NCBI GenBank assembly: GCA_016187945.1
Contig: JACPIT010000001.1
Location: forward strand, 434,001-498,000
DNA: 64,000 bases
From: Opitutia bacterium
Lineage (GTDB): Bacteria; Verrucomicrobiota; Verrucomicrobiia; Opitutales; Opitutaceae
Reading direction: 5' to 3'
Part shown: piece after piece, positions 53,325 to 62,116 of the stretch
Position numbering within the stretch: the first letter of the stretch is position 1
How the letters are laid out: every line of letters begins with the position of its first letter
Position numbers and translations under genes: made by a program
Notes under the pieces: model-generated
Database searches by the model: none
Told to the model about the DNA's origin: nothing
What the model saw: the letters and a program-made list of their open reading frames with translations, nothing else

Positions 53325-53807
53325 ATGGTCGTTTCCATCGGCAAACAGTTGATGGGCTTCTATCGCGGTGGGCAGCTCGTGAAGAGTTACGTCATATCCA
53401 CCTCGCTGCGCCCGCCCTCGAACGTGAAAAACTCCCTCGGCACACCGCGCGGCCTGCATGAGATCGCCGAACGCATCGGCGGCGGCGCTCCGCCGGGCAT
53501 CGTCTTCAAGGCGCGCGTGAGCACCGGACAACATTTCACGGAGTTCGACGCCGACGAGCAGGCGAAGAACCTGATCACAACGCGCATCCTCTGGCTGCGC
53601 GGCCTCGAACCCGGCTTGAACGCCGGCACGAACGCCGCCGGCGAGTCGGTCGACACCTACGATCGCTACGTCTACATCCACGGCACGAATCACGAGGAGC
53701 GCCTCGGCTCCCCCGCGAGCAGCGGCTGCGTGCAAATGCGCAACCTCGACATCATCGAGCTCTACGACGAAGTGCGCGTCGGAGACTTGGTGTGGATCGA
53801 GGACTGA
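53325..53807 (+). CDS. L,D-transpeptidase (YkuD domain)
   Basis: A 160-residue protein with the YkuD fold: MVVSIGKQLMGFYRGGQLVK, YVISTSL, GTPRGLHEIAERIG, and the catalytic motif YIHGTNHEERLGSPASSGCV with the nucleophilic Cys, ending VRVGDLVWIED. It makes 3-3 cross-links or attaches proteins to peptidoglycan, normally in the periplasm. No signal peptide is seen from the ATG at 53325; a GTG at 53256 adds 23 residues but still gives no signal. Export must be unconventional, or the start is elsewhere. It is divergent from asd. Confidence 0.88.
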   Translation: MVVSIGKQLMGFYRGGQLVKSYVISTSLRPPSNVKNSLGTPRGLHEIAERIGGGAPPGIVFKARVSTGQHFTEFDADEQAKNLITTRILWLRGLEPGLNAGTNAAGESVDTYDRYVYIHGTNHEERLGSPASSGCVQMRNLDIIELYDEVRVGDLVWIED

Positions 53808-53815
53808 GTAGGCAA

Positions 53816-53907
53816 GTGGCGCCGGTCTCCGACCGGCGAAAACAGACTGGCGTGAGCAAACGAAGTCCACGCCAACGAGCGATCCGCCGGTCGCAGACCG
53901 GCGCTAC
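53816..53907. repeat. Palindromic repeat pair (CGCCGGTC family)
   Basis: GTGGCGCCGGTCTCCGACCG at the left and CCGCCGGTCGCAGACCGGCG then CTAC at the right: the same family as 50800-50893. It lies between convergent genes. Confidence 0.88.
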
Positions 53908-53909
53908 CT

Positions 53910-56195
53910 TCAATCGTTCCTCCCCAGCAGCAGCCGCAGCGAATTCAAGCACACCACCACCGTGCTACCCTCGTGCGCGATCACGCCGAGGCTCAGCGGA
54001 ATCGTGCCGATCAGCGAGGCGCCGACCATCACGATCACCGTGCCGAGCGCGATGACGAGGTTCTGCTTGATGATGGCGCGCGCCCGCCGGCTCAGCCGCA
54101 GCGCCGCGAGGAAATTCTCGATGCGGTCGTGCATCAGGATCACCTCGCTCTGCTCGAGCGCCGCATCGCTGCCGCGCGCCCCCATCGCCACCGAGACGTA
54201 AGCCGCCGCGAGACTCGGCGCATCGTTCACGCCGTCGCCCACCATGGCGACCTTGCGGCCTTGCTGGCGGAAACCGTCGACGATTTCGACTTTCTGCTCC
54301 GGCGAGAGACCCGCGCGCACTTCGTCGACGCCAAGTTCTTTCGCGACAGACTCAGCCGTGTGGCGACGGTCGCCCGTCAGCATCACGGTGCGGATGCCGC
54401 CCGCTTTCAGCGCGGCCAACACGCCGCGCGACTCGGCGCGTAGTTGGTCCTTCAAGAGCAATCGGCCGACGATTCCCGGCGCGACGACCCAAACTTCGGA
54501 AAACTCCGCCGCCGCGGGCGGCACTTTCTCGAGCCATTGCGCGAACGGCCCGGCGGCGACCAATTCGCGGCGCCCGAGGAAGGCGTGTCCGTCGCCGACC
54601 TGCGCGCGCACGCCCTGGCCGGTGATCGATTCGAATCGCGCGATTTCTCGCACGGTCACGTTCTCCTTGCGCGCGTGGTGCGTGATCGCGCGCGCGATCG
54701 GGTGATGCGAGTGACGCTCGAGTGCGTAAGCCAGTTCGAGCAACTCGCGCTCGCGGCCTTGCGGGAAACTCTCGACCGAAACGACCGCCAGCTCGCCCGT
54801 GGTGAGCGTGCCGGTCTTGTCGAGCGCCACGGTGTCGATCTCCGCCATCTTCTCGATCGCCGCGCCGCCGCGGAAAAGCACGCCGTGTTTCGCCCCCCAC
54901 GCGATCGCCGCGAGGATCGCCGACGGAATCGACAGCACCAATGCGCACGGACTCGCGACGACTAGCAGCGTCATCGCGCGATAGAATGCCGAGGCGTGGC
55001 CGTCGACGCTCTTGAACGGCGGCAGCCCGAACCCGAGCCACCACACGAGAAACATCGCCGTGACCGCGCTGAGCACGATCAGCGTGTAGTTGCCACCGAA
55101 ACGGTCAGTCAGCCGCTGGCTCGGCGCCTTGAGTTTCTGCGCGGTCTGAATGAGCCGGACGATTTTTTGCAGCGTGCTCTCGCTCGGCAAACGCGTGACG
55201 TTCACCTCGACCGAACCCCAGAGATTAATCGTGCCGCTGAACACCTGCGAGCCGACGCTCTTCTCGACCGGCACCGCTTCGCCCGTCAGCGTCGATTCGT
55301 CACTCGCGGTTTCGCCCTTCACGATGTCGCCGTCCGCCGCGAACATCTCGCCCGGTTTCACGACGAGCCGCTGGCCGACATTCAATTGCTCGATCGTGAC
55401 GACGTGTTGCGCGCCGTCGGCATCGATGAGGGTCGCCTCTTTCGGCGCCGTGTGGAGCAGCGACGAGACTTCGCGCTGCGTGCGGTCCATCGCGTAAGCT
55501 TCCATCGCGCCCGACGCGGAGAAGAGGAACAGCAGCAGCGTCGCTTCGCCGTAAGCGCCGACGCACACCGCGCCGACCGCGACCGCGAGCATCAGGAAAT
55601 GGATGTCGAGCTTACGCTCGCACAGATTCTCCCACGAATCGATCGCGGCATCCCAACCGCCCGCGATCAGCGCGACGCCGTAGAGCGCGACCTGCGCCCA
55701 GTTTGGCGCGCCGAGTTTTTCCGCGACGAAACCCGCAATGCCCATCACGCCGCAAATCGCCGCGAGCGTGCCGAGGAGCTTCCACTCGCCCTCCGCGTGC
55801 TCGCCGCCGTGGCCATGGCCGTGCCCGTGCTCTTCCTCGCGATCGTGCGTCTCCTCTTCCGGGAGCGCATATTCTTTCCACTGGTAGAACCGCGGCGCGG
55901 TCGCGCACGTTGGACGCTCGACCGTCGTCACGCTGCCGGCTTGCTTCACGACGAAACCCGGCTGCGCCACGGTCGCCGCGCCGCGCTCCCGTCCGGTCGC
56001 GAGCTTCGCTTCGATCGCGAGCAGCACTTCCTGAATCTGCTGTTCGAGCTGAGCGGAGTCGACGCTGCCGAGCGTCGCGACCGAGACGGTCATGTCCGCC
56101 GAGTTCACGCGCACGGCGGCGACCGCCGGCTGCGTTTGTAGAAACTTGATGAGTTCCTGCGTCCACTCTGCACTCGGTTTGGGTTCAACTGCCAT
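53910..56195 (-). CDS. P1B-type metal-transporting ATPase (SPC, probably P1B-4)
   Basis: A 761-residue heavy-metal ATPase. After an N-terminal metal-binding-like region there is a His-rich segment at about 117-133 (HDREEEHGHGHGHGGEH). The transport motif is SPC at 415-417 and the phosphorylated Asp459 is in DKTGTLTTGE, with HHPIA, MLTGDRRHTA and GDGVNDAPSLA later. The C-terminal helix holds HEGSTVVVCLNSL. SPC with HEGST is the signature of the P1B-4 group (Co, Zn, possibly Fe), rather than CPC copper or zinc pumps. The His-rich loop would suit Zn, Co or Ni. No regulator gene is adjacent. Confidence 0.9.
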   Translation of the reverse strand: MAVEPKPSAEWTQELIKFLQTQPAVAAVRVNSADMTVSVATLGSVDSAQLEQQIQEVLLAIEAKLATGRERGAATVAQPGFVVKQAGSVTTVERPTCATAPRFYQWKEYALPEEETHDREEEHGHGHGHGGEHAEGEWKLLGTLAAICGVMGIAGFVAEKLGAPNWAQVALYGVALIAGGWDAAIDSWENLCERKLDIHFLMLAVAVGAVCVGAYGEATLLLFLFSASGAMEAYAMDRTQREVSSLLHTAPKEATLIDADGAQHVVTIEQLNVGQRLVVKPGEMFAADGDIVKGETASDESTLTGEAVPVEKSVGSQVFSGTINLWGSVEVNVTRLPSESTLQKIVRLIQTAQKLKAPSQRLTDRFGGNYTLIVLSAVTAMFLVWWLGFGLPPFKSVDGHASAFYRAMTLLVVASPCALVLSIPSAILAAIAWGAKHGVLFRGGAAIEKMAEIDTVALDKTGTLTTGELAVVSVESFPQGRERELLELAYALERHSHHPIARAITHHARKENVTVREIARFESITGQGVRAQVGDGHAFLGRRELVAAGPFAQWLEKVPPAAAEFSEVWVVAPGIVGRLLLKDQLRAESRGVLAALKAGGIRTVMLTGDRRHTAESVAKELGVDEVRAGLSPEQKVEIVDGFRQQGRKVAMVGDGVNDAPSLAAAYVSVAMGARGSDAALEQSEVILMHDRIENFLAALRLSRRARAIIKQNLVIALGTVIVMVGASLIGTIPLSLGVIAHEGSTVVVCLNSLRLLLGRND

Positions 56196-56273
56196 CCGCT
56201 CAGAGTTGGTTTGAGCGCAAGCGCTCGCAAATAAATTTGCGCCCGCCGAAAGTCATCAGCTCTCTCGCCATTG

Positions 56274-58343
56274 ATGATTAGTCTCAACGAGGGAGGCGGC
56301 GCCGCTGTCTCGCGCGCAGTGGAGCTGACGTCGCGCGTGTTCGCCGACGACGGCTGGCTGTGCACGAGTCTCAGTCTCGAACATCGCCCCGAGCAGGAAC
56401 GCCTCGCGCACGCCATCGCCGCGGCCTTCGACGGCGACACGAGTCTCCTCTGCGAAGCCGGCACGGGCGTCGGCAAAAGCCTCGCCTACCTCGTGCCCGG
56501 CATCATCCACGCCGTCGACACCCGCCGCCAGTTTCTCGTCTCGACGCACACGAAGACCCTGCAGGAGCAAGTCCGCGACAAAGACCTCGCGAACTGTCGC
56601 CGCCTCTTCGCCGCCGTGCCGGAGCTCGCCGCCTATCGCGACTTCACGAGCGCCGTGCTGATGGGCAAAGGCAACTATCTCTGCACGACGCGGCTCAAGC
56701 GCGCGCTCGCCGAGAAACACGAGCTCTTCGCCACGCCCGAGCAGGAACAACTCGCACGCATCGAGCAATGGGCGAAGACCACCGAGACCGGCCTGCTCGC
56801 CGATCTCCCGTCGCCGCGCGTCGCGCCCGACGTGTGGGACGAAGTCTCCGCCGACTCCGATGCGTGCTCGTCGAAGCACTGCGACAGCGCGGTCTGCTTC
56901 TACCAACGCGCTAAGAAACGCCGCGACTCCGCGAACCTCGTCATCGTGAACCACAGCCTGCTCTTCACGCTGATGGCGATCCAGGCCGCGCAGGAAAAAT
57001 CCCTCGCGCGCGGCATCCTGCGCCTCGACGACTTCCTCGTGCTCGACGAGGCGCACACGGTGCCCGACATCGCCACCGAGCACCTCGGCCTCGCCCTGAC
57101 GTCGACCGGCCTGCGGCGGCAGTTGCACGCGCTCTTCAATCCGAAGCGCAAGAAAGGCCTCTTCGTTCGCCACAAGGACACCGGCGGCCAACGCGCGGTC
57201 GAGATCGCCGCGGAACAGGCGGACCATTTCTTCGCGACCGTCGCGGAAAAAATTCCCGCCGGCTCGAGCCTGCAACGCTGGCGCGAAGCCGACGCGGTCG
57301 AGCATCTGCTCGCCGGTCCGCTGAACAGCGTCGTCGCCCGCCTCGACGCGCTGCGCACGAGCTTGCCGCCGGAGGACATCGCGCACGTCGAAGTGGAGAC
57401 GAAACAGAAACGCCTCTCCGCCTACCGCGATGCGATCAAGTCCTGGCTCGATCTCGCGCGCGAGGGCGATGTGCACTGGGCGGAGATGGCGGACCGCCGC
57501 CGCGAACTCGTCGTCAGCCTGCGCTCGGCGCCGCTCGACGTGTCGGCGGAGTTGCGCCAGCGGCTGTTCGCACGCGAGACGTCGTGCGTGCTGACGAGCG
57601 CCACGCTCGCGACAGGCAGCACGATCGAGCCGTTCCGCGAGCGCGTCGGCGCGCACGGCGTCGACGTGTTGATCGAAAAATCGCCGTTCGACTACGAGCG
57701 AAACATGCGCGTCTACCTCGCCACGGACGTGCCGGAACCGTCCGCCTCCGCCGAGGGCAAGCTCGCACTCGACGCCATCACGGACTATGTGCGCTTCTGC
57801 ACGCTCGCGGTCCGCGGCGGCTCGCTCGTGCTCTTCACCAGTTACCGTGACCTGCTCGCCGTCGCGGCGCGGCTCGAGCCGGATTACCGCGCCGCCGGTC
57901 GCCGCTGCCTCGTGCAGGAAGCCGGCGCCTCGCGCTCGGAGTTGGCCGAGCAACTCCGTCAGGCCGGCAACGGCGTGCTGTTCGGCACGGAAAGTTTCTG
58001 GACCGGCATCGACGTGCCGGGCGACGCGCTGTCGCAGGTCATCATCACCCGCCTGCCCTTCGAGCCGCCGAATCATCCGGTCGCGCAGGCCCGCGCCGAG
58101 TGGGTCGCGTCGGAGGGCGGCAATCCGTTCGCGCAGCTCGCGCTGCCGGAGGCGCTGGGAAAATTCCGCCAGGGCATTGGCCGCCTCATCCGCAGCAAGA
58201 CCGATCGCGGCGTCGTCACGATTCTCGACCCGCGGATAGTAACAAAGAACTACGGTCGCGAATTCATCGCCAGTTTACCGACACAAAACTTCGAGCGCCT
58301 CACGCGCGCGGACCGCGACCGGATTTTTCGTCCTTTCATTTGA
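56274..58343 (+). CDS. DinG-family DNA helicase
   Basis: A 689-residue XPD-like helicase. Walker A EAGTGVGKS is at 61-69, followed by STHTKTLQEQ, a cysteine cluster for a 4Fe-4S centre (GNYLC, then CSSKHCDSAVC), the DEAH box LVLDEAHTV, LTSATLA, and the C-terminal helicase motifs RGGSLVLFTSYRDL and QGIGRLIRSKTDRG. The family unwinds R-loops, forks and damage intermediates. The start is the ATG at 56274. It has no partner gene; it is divergent from the metal ATPase by 78 bp. I leave it unnamed since dinG and yoaA are hard to separate. Confidence 0.9.
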   Translation: MISLNEGGGAAVSRAVELTSRVFADDGWLCTSLSLEHRPEQERLAHAIAAAFDGDTSLLCEAGTGVGKSLAYLVPGIIHAVDTRRQFLVSTHTKTLQEQVRDKDLANCRRLFAAVPELAAYRDFTSAVLMGKGNYLCTTRLKRALAEKHELFATPEQEQLARIEQWAKTTETGLLADLPSPRVAPDVWDEVSADSDACSSKHCDSAVCFYQRAKKRRDSANLVIVNHSLLFTLMAIQAAQEKSLARGILRLDDFLVLDEAHTVPDIATEHLGLALTSTGLRRQLHALFNPKRKKGLFVRHKDTGGQRAVEIAAEQADHFFATVAEKIPAGSSLQRWREADAVEHLLAGPLNSVVARLDALRTSLPPEDIAHVEVETKQKRLSAYRDAIKSWLDLAREGDVHWAEMADRRRELVVSLRSAPLDVSAELRQRLFARETSCVLTSATLATGSTIEPFRERVGAHGVDVLIEKSPFDYERNMRVYLATDVPEPSASAEGKLALDAITDYVRFCTLAVRGGSLVLFTSYRDLLAVAARLEPDYRAAGRRCLVQEAGASRSELAEQLRQAGNGVLFGTESFWTGIDVPGDALSQVIITRLPFEPPNHPVAQARAEWVASEGGNPFAQLALPEALGKFRQGIGRLIRSKTDRGVVTILDPRIVTKNYGREFIASLPTQNFERLTRADRDRIFRPFI

Positions 58344-58371
58344 GCGAGGCCCGGACAATTTTGCTGCCTTC

Positions 58372-59082
58372 ATGAAGCTGCGCTCGTTCGCCCTCACCGA
58401 CATCGGCTGCTACCGGCAGCAAAACGAGGACAGCTACGTGTGCGACGACGGCCTGCGCCTCTACGCCGTCGCCGACGGCATCGGCGGCCTTCCCGCGGGC
58501 GCGGCCGCGAGCCGCGCGGCGCTCGACGCGTTCGAGGACTGGTTCGTGAAGCGCGCGAAAAAACCCTTCGACTACGCGGGCGCGCTGGCGCTGGCGAACG
58601 ACGCGGTGTTCACGCTCGGCCGCCAACTCAGCCCGCGCCACGGCATCGGCACGACGCTGACGCTCGCTCACTTCGCCGACGGCGCCGCGCACATCGTGCA
58701 CGTCGGCGACAGCGCGATGTTCCGCCTGCGCGACGGCGAGCTCGACGTGCTGACGCGCGAGCACAATCTGGAAAACGAAATGCGCGAGCGCGCCGCGCGC
58801 GGCGAACCGACCTACGTCCTCACCGAGAACCGCGCCGCGCTCACACGTTGCGTCGGCCAGCCGCCGCCGCTCGAAGGCGACATCGACTCGCATCCGATCG
58901 AAGCCGGCGACCGCTATCTCCTTTGCACGGACGGCATCACGCGCTGCATCACGCCGCACGAGTTGACGAAACACCTCACGACCGGCCAGACGCCGGAGTC
59001 GATCGCCCGCACGCTCGTCGGCCTCGCCCGCGAACGCGGCGGCTTGGACAACGCGACCGCGATCGTGATCTTCGCCGAGTGA
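58372..59082 (+). CDS. PP2C-family serine/threonine phosphatase
   Basis: A 236-residue Mn/Mg-dependent phosphatase of the Stp/PP2C type. Family landmarks: TDIGCYRQQNEDSYV, YAVADGIGGLPAG, GTTLTLAHFA, VHVGDSAMFRL, LCTDGITRCI and GGLDNATAIVIF; all metal-binding aspartates are present. It would oppose a Ser/Thr kinase, none of which is adjacent. It starts 28 bp after the helicase stop and may be co-transcribed. Confidence 0.93.
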   Translation: MKLRSFALTDIGCYRQQNEDSYVCDDGLRLYAVADGIGGLPAGAAASRAALDAFEDWFVKRAKKPFDYAGALALANDAVFTLGRQLSPRHGIGTTLTLAHFADGAAHIVHVGDSAMFRLRDGELDVLTREHNLENEMRERAARGEPTYVLTENRAALTRCVGQPPPLEGDIDSHPIEAGDRYLLCTDGITRCITPHELTKHLTTGQTPESIARTLVGLARERGGLDNATAIVIFAE

Positions 59083-59166
59083 GGCGCCGGGCGCCGGGCG
59101 CCAGTTGAAGTTGGAAGTTGAAGTTTAGGCGGCGGCTTGTGCGATCGTTCGCGTGCTTTCACCGCT

Positions 59167-59472
59167 ATGAATTCCGACCGCTTCGCCGCCCTCGTGGCTT
59201 CGCAACCCGAGAACGAGATGTTCCGCTTCAGCCTCGCCCAAGCGCTCCTGCGCGAAGGCCGGAGCGCCGATGCCGTGCCGCACCTGGAATTTTGCGCCAA
59301 CAAGAAGGCCGACTGGATGATGGCGCGCATCCTCCTCGGCAAAACGCTCCTCGCGCTCGGCCACCCGGCTGACGCCAAGCCATGGCTCGAGCAAGCGCTG
59401 CAACTCGCCGTCGAGCAGGACCACGAAGATCCCGAGCGCGAACTTCGGGGAATCCTGACGGAGCTGAGATAA
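59167..59472 (+). CDS. Small TPR protein
   Basis: A 101-residue soluble protein with two to three tetratricopeptide units (NEMFRFSLAQALLREGRSAD, ADWMMARILLGKTLLALGH, ADAKPWLEQALQLAVEQDHE). There is no signal peptide. The ATG at 59167 is chosen. It follows the phosphatase gene by 84 bp, a spacer that contains an AGTTGAAGTTGGAAGTTGAA repeat. A general interaction module; no partner is known. Confidence 0.82.
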   Translation: MNSDRFAALVASQPENEMFRFSLAQALLREGRSADAVPHLEFCANKKADWMMARILLGKTLLALGHPADAKPWLEQALQLAVEQDHEDPERELRGILTELR

Positions 59473-59731
59473 CCACGAAACACACCAAACATACGAAGCG
59501 CTAAGAGCTCGGGACGCCCAGCCGAGTTCGCACAGAAGACTGCCCGCGAATTGCGCGAATGGTCGCGAATTCAGCGGGAGCAACTTCATCTCCTCCGTCC
59601 GCTCGACAACACTGATCGAGCGAACCGGAGATCAAAGATTTTCATTCGCGCTAATTCGCGAAATTCGCGGGCGATCGCCTGAAGTCCGGCCGCCTTTTCG
59701 TGTATTTGTGTGTGCTTCGTGGTGGCTTGCT
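59473..59731. repeat. Intergenic region with dispersed repeats (family C, copy 2)
   Basis: Outer arms of CCACGAAACACACCAAACAT type (59473) and TTGTGTGTGCTTCGTGGTGG (59706) face each other. Between them (about 59535-59680) lies a diverged copy of the 28811-28955 repeat, from GCGAATTGCGCGAATGGTCG to GCTAATTCGCGAAATTCGCG. No gene is seen. Confidence 0.75.
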
Positions 59732-60640
59732 TCAGCCCCAGAGCGGCGCCGGGTAGCGGCCGGCGGCGACGAGTTCGCGCACGGCGACCGTCGCGGTCGG
59801 CAAATCTTCGCGATACGTGATGCCGAACCAGGCGTCTTCGCTGCGGAGAAGCGCGATGTTCGCCGCGCCGCGCTCGTTCAGCGTGCTGAGCGACGTCGGC
59901 AGATAAAATTCCGCCTTCGGGTCGCCGCCGCGCGCCGCGAGGAACTCCTCGAAAAGCTCCTGCAACTGCGCGAACACCGCGGGCGTGAAACCCCAGAAGT
60001 TCATCGAGACAGTCTCCTCTCCGGTGAGGCGATGCACGACGCCGTCCGTGCCGGTGTAGCGCGCGCCGTCGGCGGTTTTTTCGATTTTCGTCAGCTCCGT
60101 GATGCTGCGCAGCCGCCCCGGCCCCTCGATCGCGCAAAGCCCGCGGCTCACGGTGCCGTGCTCCGAAAGCGTTTGCCGCAGCGGATAGCCGACCAGCGCG
60201 TAGTCGCTCGACGTCGCGAAATGTGCCGCGAGGGCTCGATAGCCCGCGGCGCCGTAGAAATCGTCGGCGTTGATGACCGCGAACGGCCGCTTCACTGCCG
60301 CGCGCGCCGCCAAGACGGCGTGACCGGTGCCCCAGGGTTTCGTGCGTGTCGCCGCGTGCGCGAGATGAGCCGCGGGCACGTCGCCGAGCTCCTGAAAAAC
60401 GTAATCCACCGCCACGCGCGACTCGAGCCGCCGGCCGATCGTGGCGCGGAAGTCGGCCTCGATGTCCTTGCGGATCACGAGCACGAGCCGGTCGAAGCCG
60501 GCGCGCAGTGCGTCGAAGATCGAATACTCGATGATGAGTTCGCCGTGCGGTCCGACGGGCTGGACTTGCTTGAGCCCGCCGAAGCGGCTGCCCATGCCCG
60601 CGGCGAGGATGACGAGATCGTAGGAAGAGGAGTTGCCCAC
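59732..60640 (-). CDS. Nucleotidyltransferase (sugar-phosphate NTP transferase type)
   Basis: A 302-residue protein with the NTP-transferase N-terminal fold: YDLVILAAGMGSRFGGLKQV, ELIIEYSIFDALRAGF, and FAVINADDFYG with the metal-binding DD-like motif, then GEETVSMNFWGFTPAVF. It resembles UTP- or CTP-dependent sugar-phosphate uridylyl/cytidylyl transferases in layout, but the sugar cannot be named. The start is a GTG at 60640 that lies at the edge of a CACGAAACACACGAAA repeat; longer frames upstream run through that repeat only. Confidence 0.82.
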   Translation of the reverse strand: MGNSSSYDLVILAAGMGSRFGGLKQVQPVGPHGELIIEYSIFDALRAGFDRLVLVIRKDIEADFRATIGRRLESRVAVDYVFQELGDVPAAHLAHAATRTKPWGTGHAVLAARAAVKRPFAVINADDFYGAAGYRALAAHFATSSDYALVGYPLRQTLSEHGTVSRGLCAIEGPGRLRSITELTKIEKTADGARYTGTDGVVHRLTGEETVSMNFWGFTPAVFAQLQELFEEFLAARGGDPKAEFYLPTSLSTLNERGAANIALLRSEDAWFGITYREDLPTATVAVRELVAAGRYPAPLWG

Positions 60641-60666
60641 GAAACACACGAAAGACACGAAAGCGG
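60638..60666. repeat. CACGAAA-type repeat over the nucleotidyltransferase start
   Basis: CACGAAACACACGAAAGACA and a further CGAAAG: a direct-repeat tract of CACGAAA/CACACGAAA units. Related sequence occurs at 59473-59500. The GTG start of the neighbouring gene is the complement of the first CAC. Confidence 0.6.
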
Positions 60667-60811
60667 CGGAGGGAAAGCGAAAGCGCGGAACAGAGCGAGC
60701 GAACTTCGAGCGCCGCGGCGATTCGCGTCCGGACAGAAAAATCTTGTGGATTTCCGGCAAAAATTGTGGCTTCTAGCCCGCTCCCCGGCCGTGCAGGCTG
60801 GGAACGAGAAT

Positions 60812-60886
60812 GCCAGGGTAGCTCAGTGGTAGAGCAGGGGACTCATAAGCCCTTGGTCGCCGGTTCAATCCCGGCCCCTGGCACCA
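60812..60886 (+). tRNA. tRNA-Met (anticodon CAU)
   Basis: A 75-base gene with encoded CCA. Acceptor GCCAGGG pairs with CCCTGGC, D arm GCTCAGTGGTAGAGC, anticodon loop CTCATAA gives CAU, T arm GCCGGTTCAATCCCGGC. The last pair of the anticodon stem is mismatched (A-G). Elongator Met is more likely than initiator because the acceptor closes with a G-C pair; tRNA-Ile(CAU, lysidine) cannot be excluded. Confidence 0.9.
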
Positions 60887-60916
60887 CTCCGCGCCACGCG
60901 CGGCTCCCCTACCCGA

Positions 60917-62116
60917 TCAAATGTCCTCTGCTGCGAGCCAGCGGAAATACACCACGACATAACGGTAGCCGAAGGCGCCGGCCGGGGCCGCAGTGCGCTG
61001 GACCAGCGCCTCGCAATACGCGGAGGCAGCGATGTAGTCGGCGTCGCCGGGCTGGCGCGCGAGATTCACGGCATCGCCGTAAGCGCGGACGAGAAATGTG
61101 TCGCCGCGCACGCAGAGCACGGGCGCCAGGCGCGCCGCGATGGTCGCGGCGTTCGTGACGCCGACGGTCGAGTTGGCGGCGAGCTTGGCCTGAAAATCCG
61201 CGGTCGAGCGAAAGGGCCGCGCGGCGTCGCGAATCGCAGCGTAGGCGGCCGCACGGCTGACCGTGAGCGTCAACGTGTCGAGGTAGGCGTTCCACGCCGC
61301 TTGCGAGCGCGTGTTTGCGTTGAAGCTGCCGGGGATCAGTTGTCCCGCGCCGACGCCGGGAAAGTGGAGTCGCGGCGCCGCGGCGGTCACGGCCGGCCAA
61401 AGCGCGTTCAGGGTGTTTCCGTTCACGTTGAACGGCGGGAGCAGCAGTTGGTCGACGACGAGGAGTTTGGCGCGCGCGTCGTTGGTCGAGTTGGCGGCGA
61501 TCGACGAAAACACCGACTGCGTGCGCGGCACCGGATAGACCGTGTAGCCCGGCGGCGGCGCGACATCGGTGCGCACGTTCATGCTCACCTTGAGGCTCTC
61601 GTCGCCCACCCAGAACGCGTAGCGGCCGATCGTGCGCGCGGCGCTTTCGCCGGTCGGCACGGCGTCGATGGCCATTCGCCGCGCCCTCACCTGCTCGGAT
61701 GCGGCGAGGTTACGCTTCAGCAGCCAGACGGCTTCCGCGTCGGAGAGTGCCGTGTCGGGCGTGAGCGCGAGAGGCGTGTTTTCGTTGCCGCTCACGAGCC
61801 ACGTGACCGCACCGAGGGAGTCGTTTGCGCGCCACACGCCGGTCCACGCGGGATTTGCCACCGCCGCACCCGCAACGTCCGCGCGAGCGGTCACGATGCC
61901 ATCGCCGCCGGTGTAGCGTTGGAGTTGGCCGATCGCGATCCACAGCGCGAGCCGCGCGTTGGCGCGTGCGCGCGCGAGTTCGCCGGCGTTCACCGCCGCC
62001 TGTGCTTCGAGCCGCACCACCGCGACGAGTCCCAACAACAGCAGCAACACGAAACTCAACAGCGCCAGCGTGAGCAGCAGCGCGAAGCCGCGGCGCTCCT
62101 TGCTCCGCGCATTCAT
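60917..62116 (-). CDS. Verru_Chthon cassette protein A (pilin-like export protein)
   Basis: A 399-residue protein of the last position of the cassette. After a short positive leader it has a long N-terminal helix (RGFALLLTLALLSFVLLLLL) followed by a helical neck (AQAAVNAGELARARANARLA). The body shows repeated strands, for example RYAFWVGDESLKVSMNV and LHFPGVGAGQLIPGSF. The general layout resembles GspK-type minor pseudopilins. ATG at 62116 overlaps the stop of gene C (ATGA). Function of the cassette is unknown. Confidence 0.8.
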   Translation of the reverse strand: MNARSKERRGFALLLTLALLSFVLLLLLGLVAVVRLEAQAAVNAGELARARANARLALWIAIGQLQRYTGGDGIVTARADVAGAAVANPAWTGVWRANDSLGAVTWLVSGNENTPLALTPDTALSDAEAVWLLKRNLAASEQVRARRMAIDAVPTGESAARTIGRYAFWVGDESLKVSMNVRTDVAPPPGYTVYPVPRTQSVFSSIAANSTNDARAKLLVVDQLLLPPFNVNGNTLNALWPAVTAAAPRLHFPGVGAGQLIPGSFNANTRSQAAWNAYLDTLTLTVSRAAAYAAIRDAARPFRSTADFQAKLAANSTVGVTNAATIAARLAPVLCVRGDTFLVRAYGDAVNLARQPGDADYIAASAYCEALVQRTAAPAGAFGYRYVVVYFRWLAAEDI

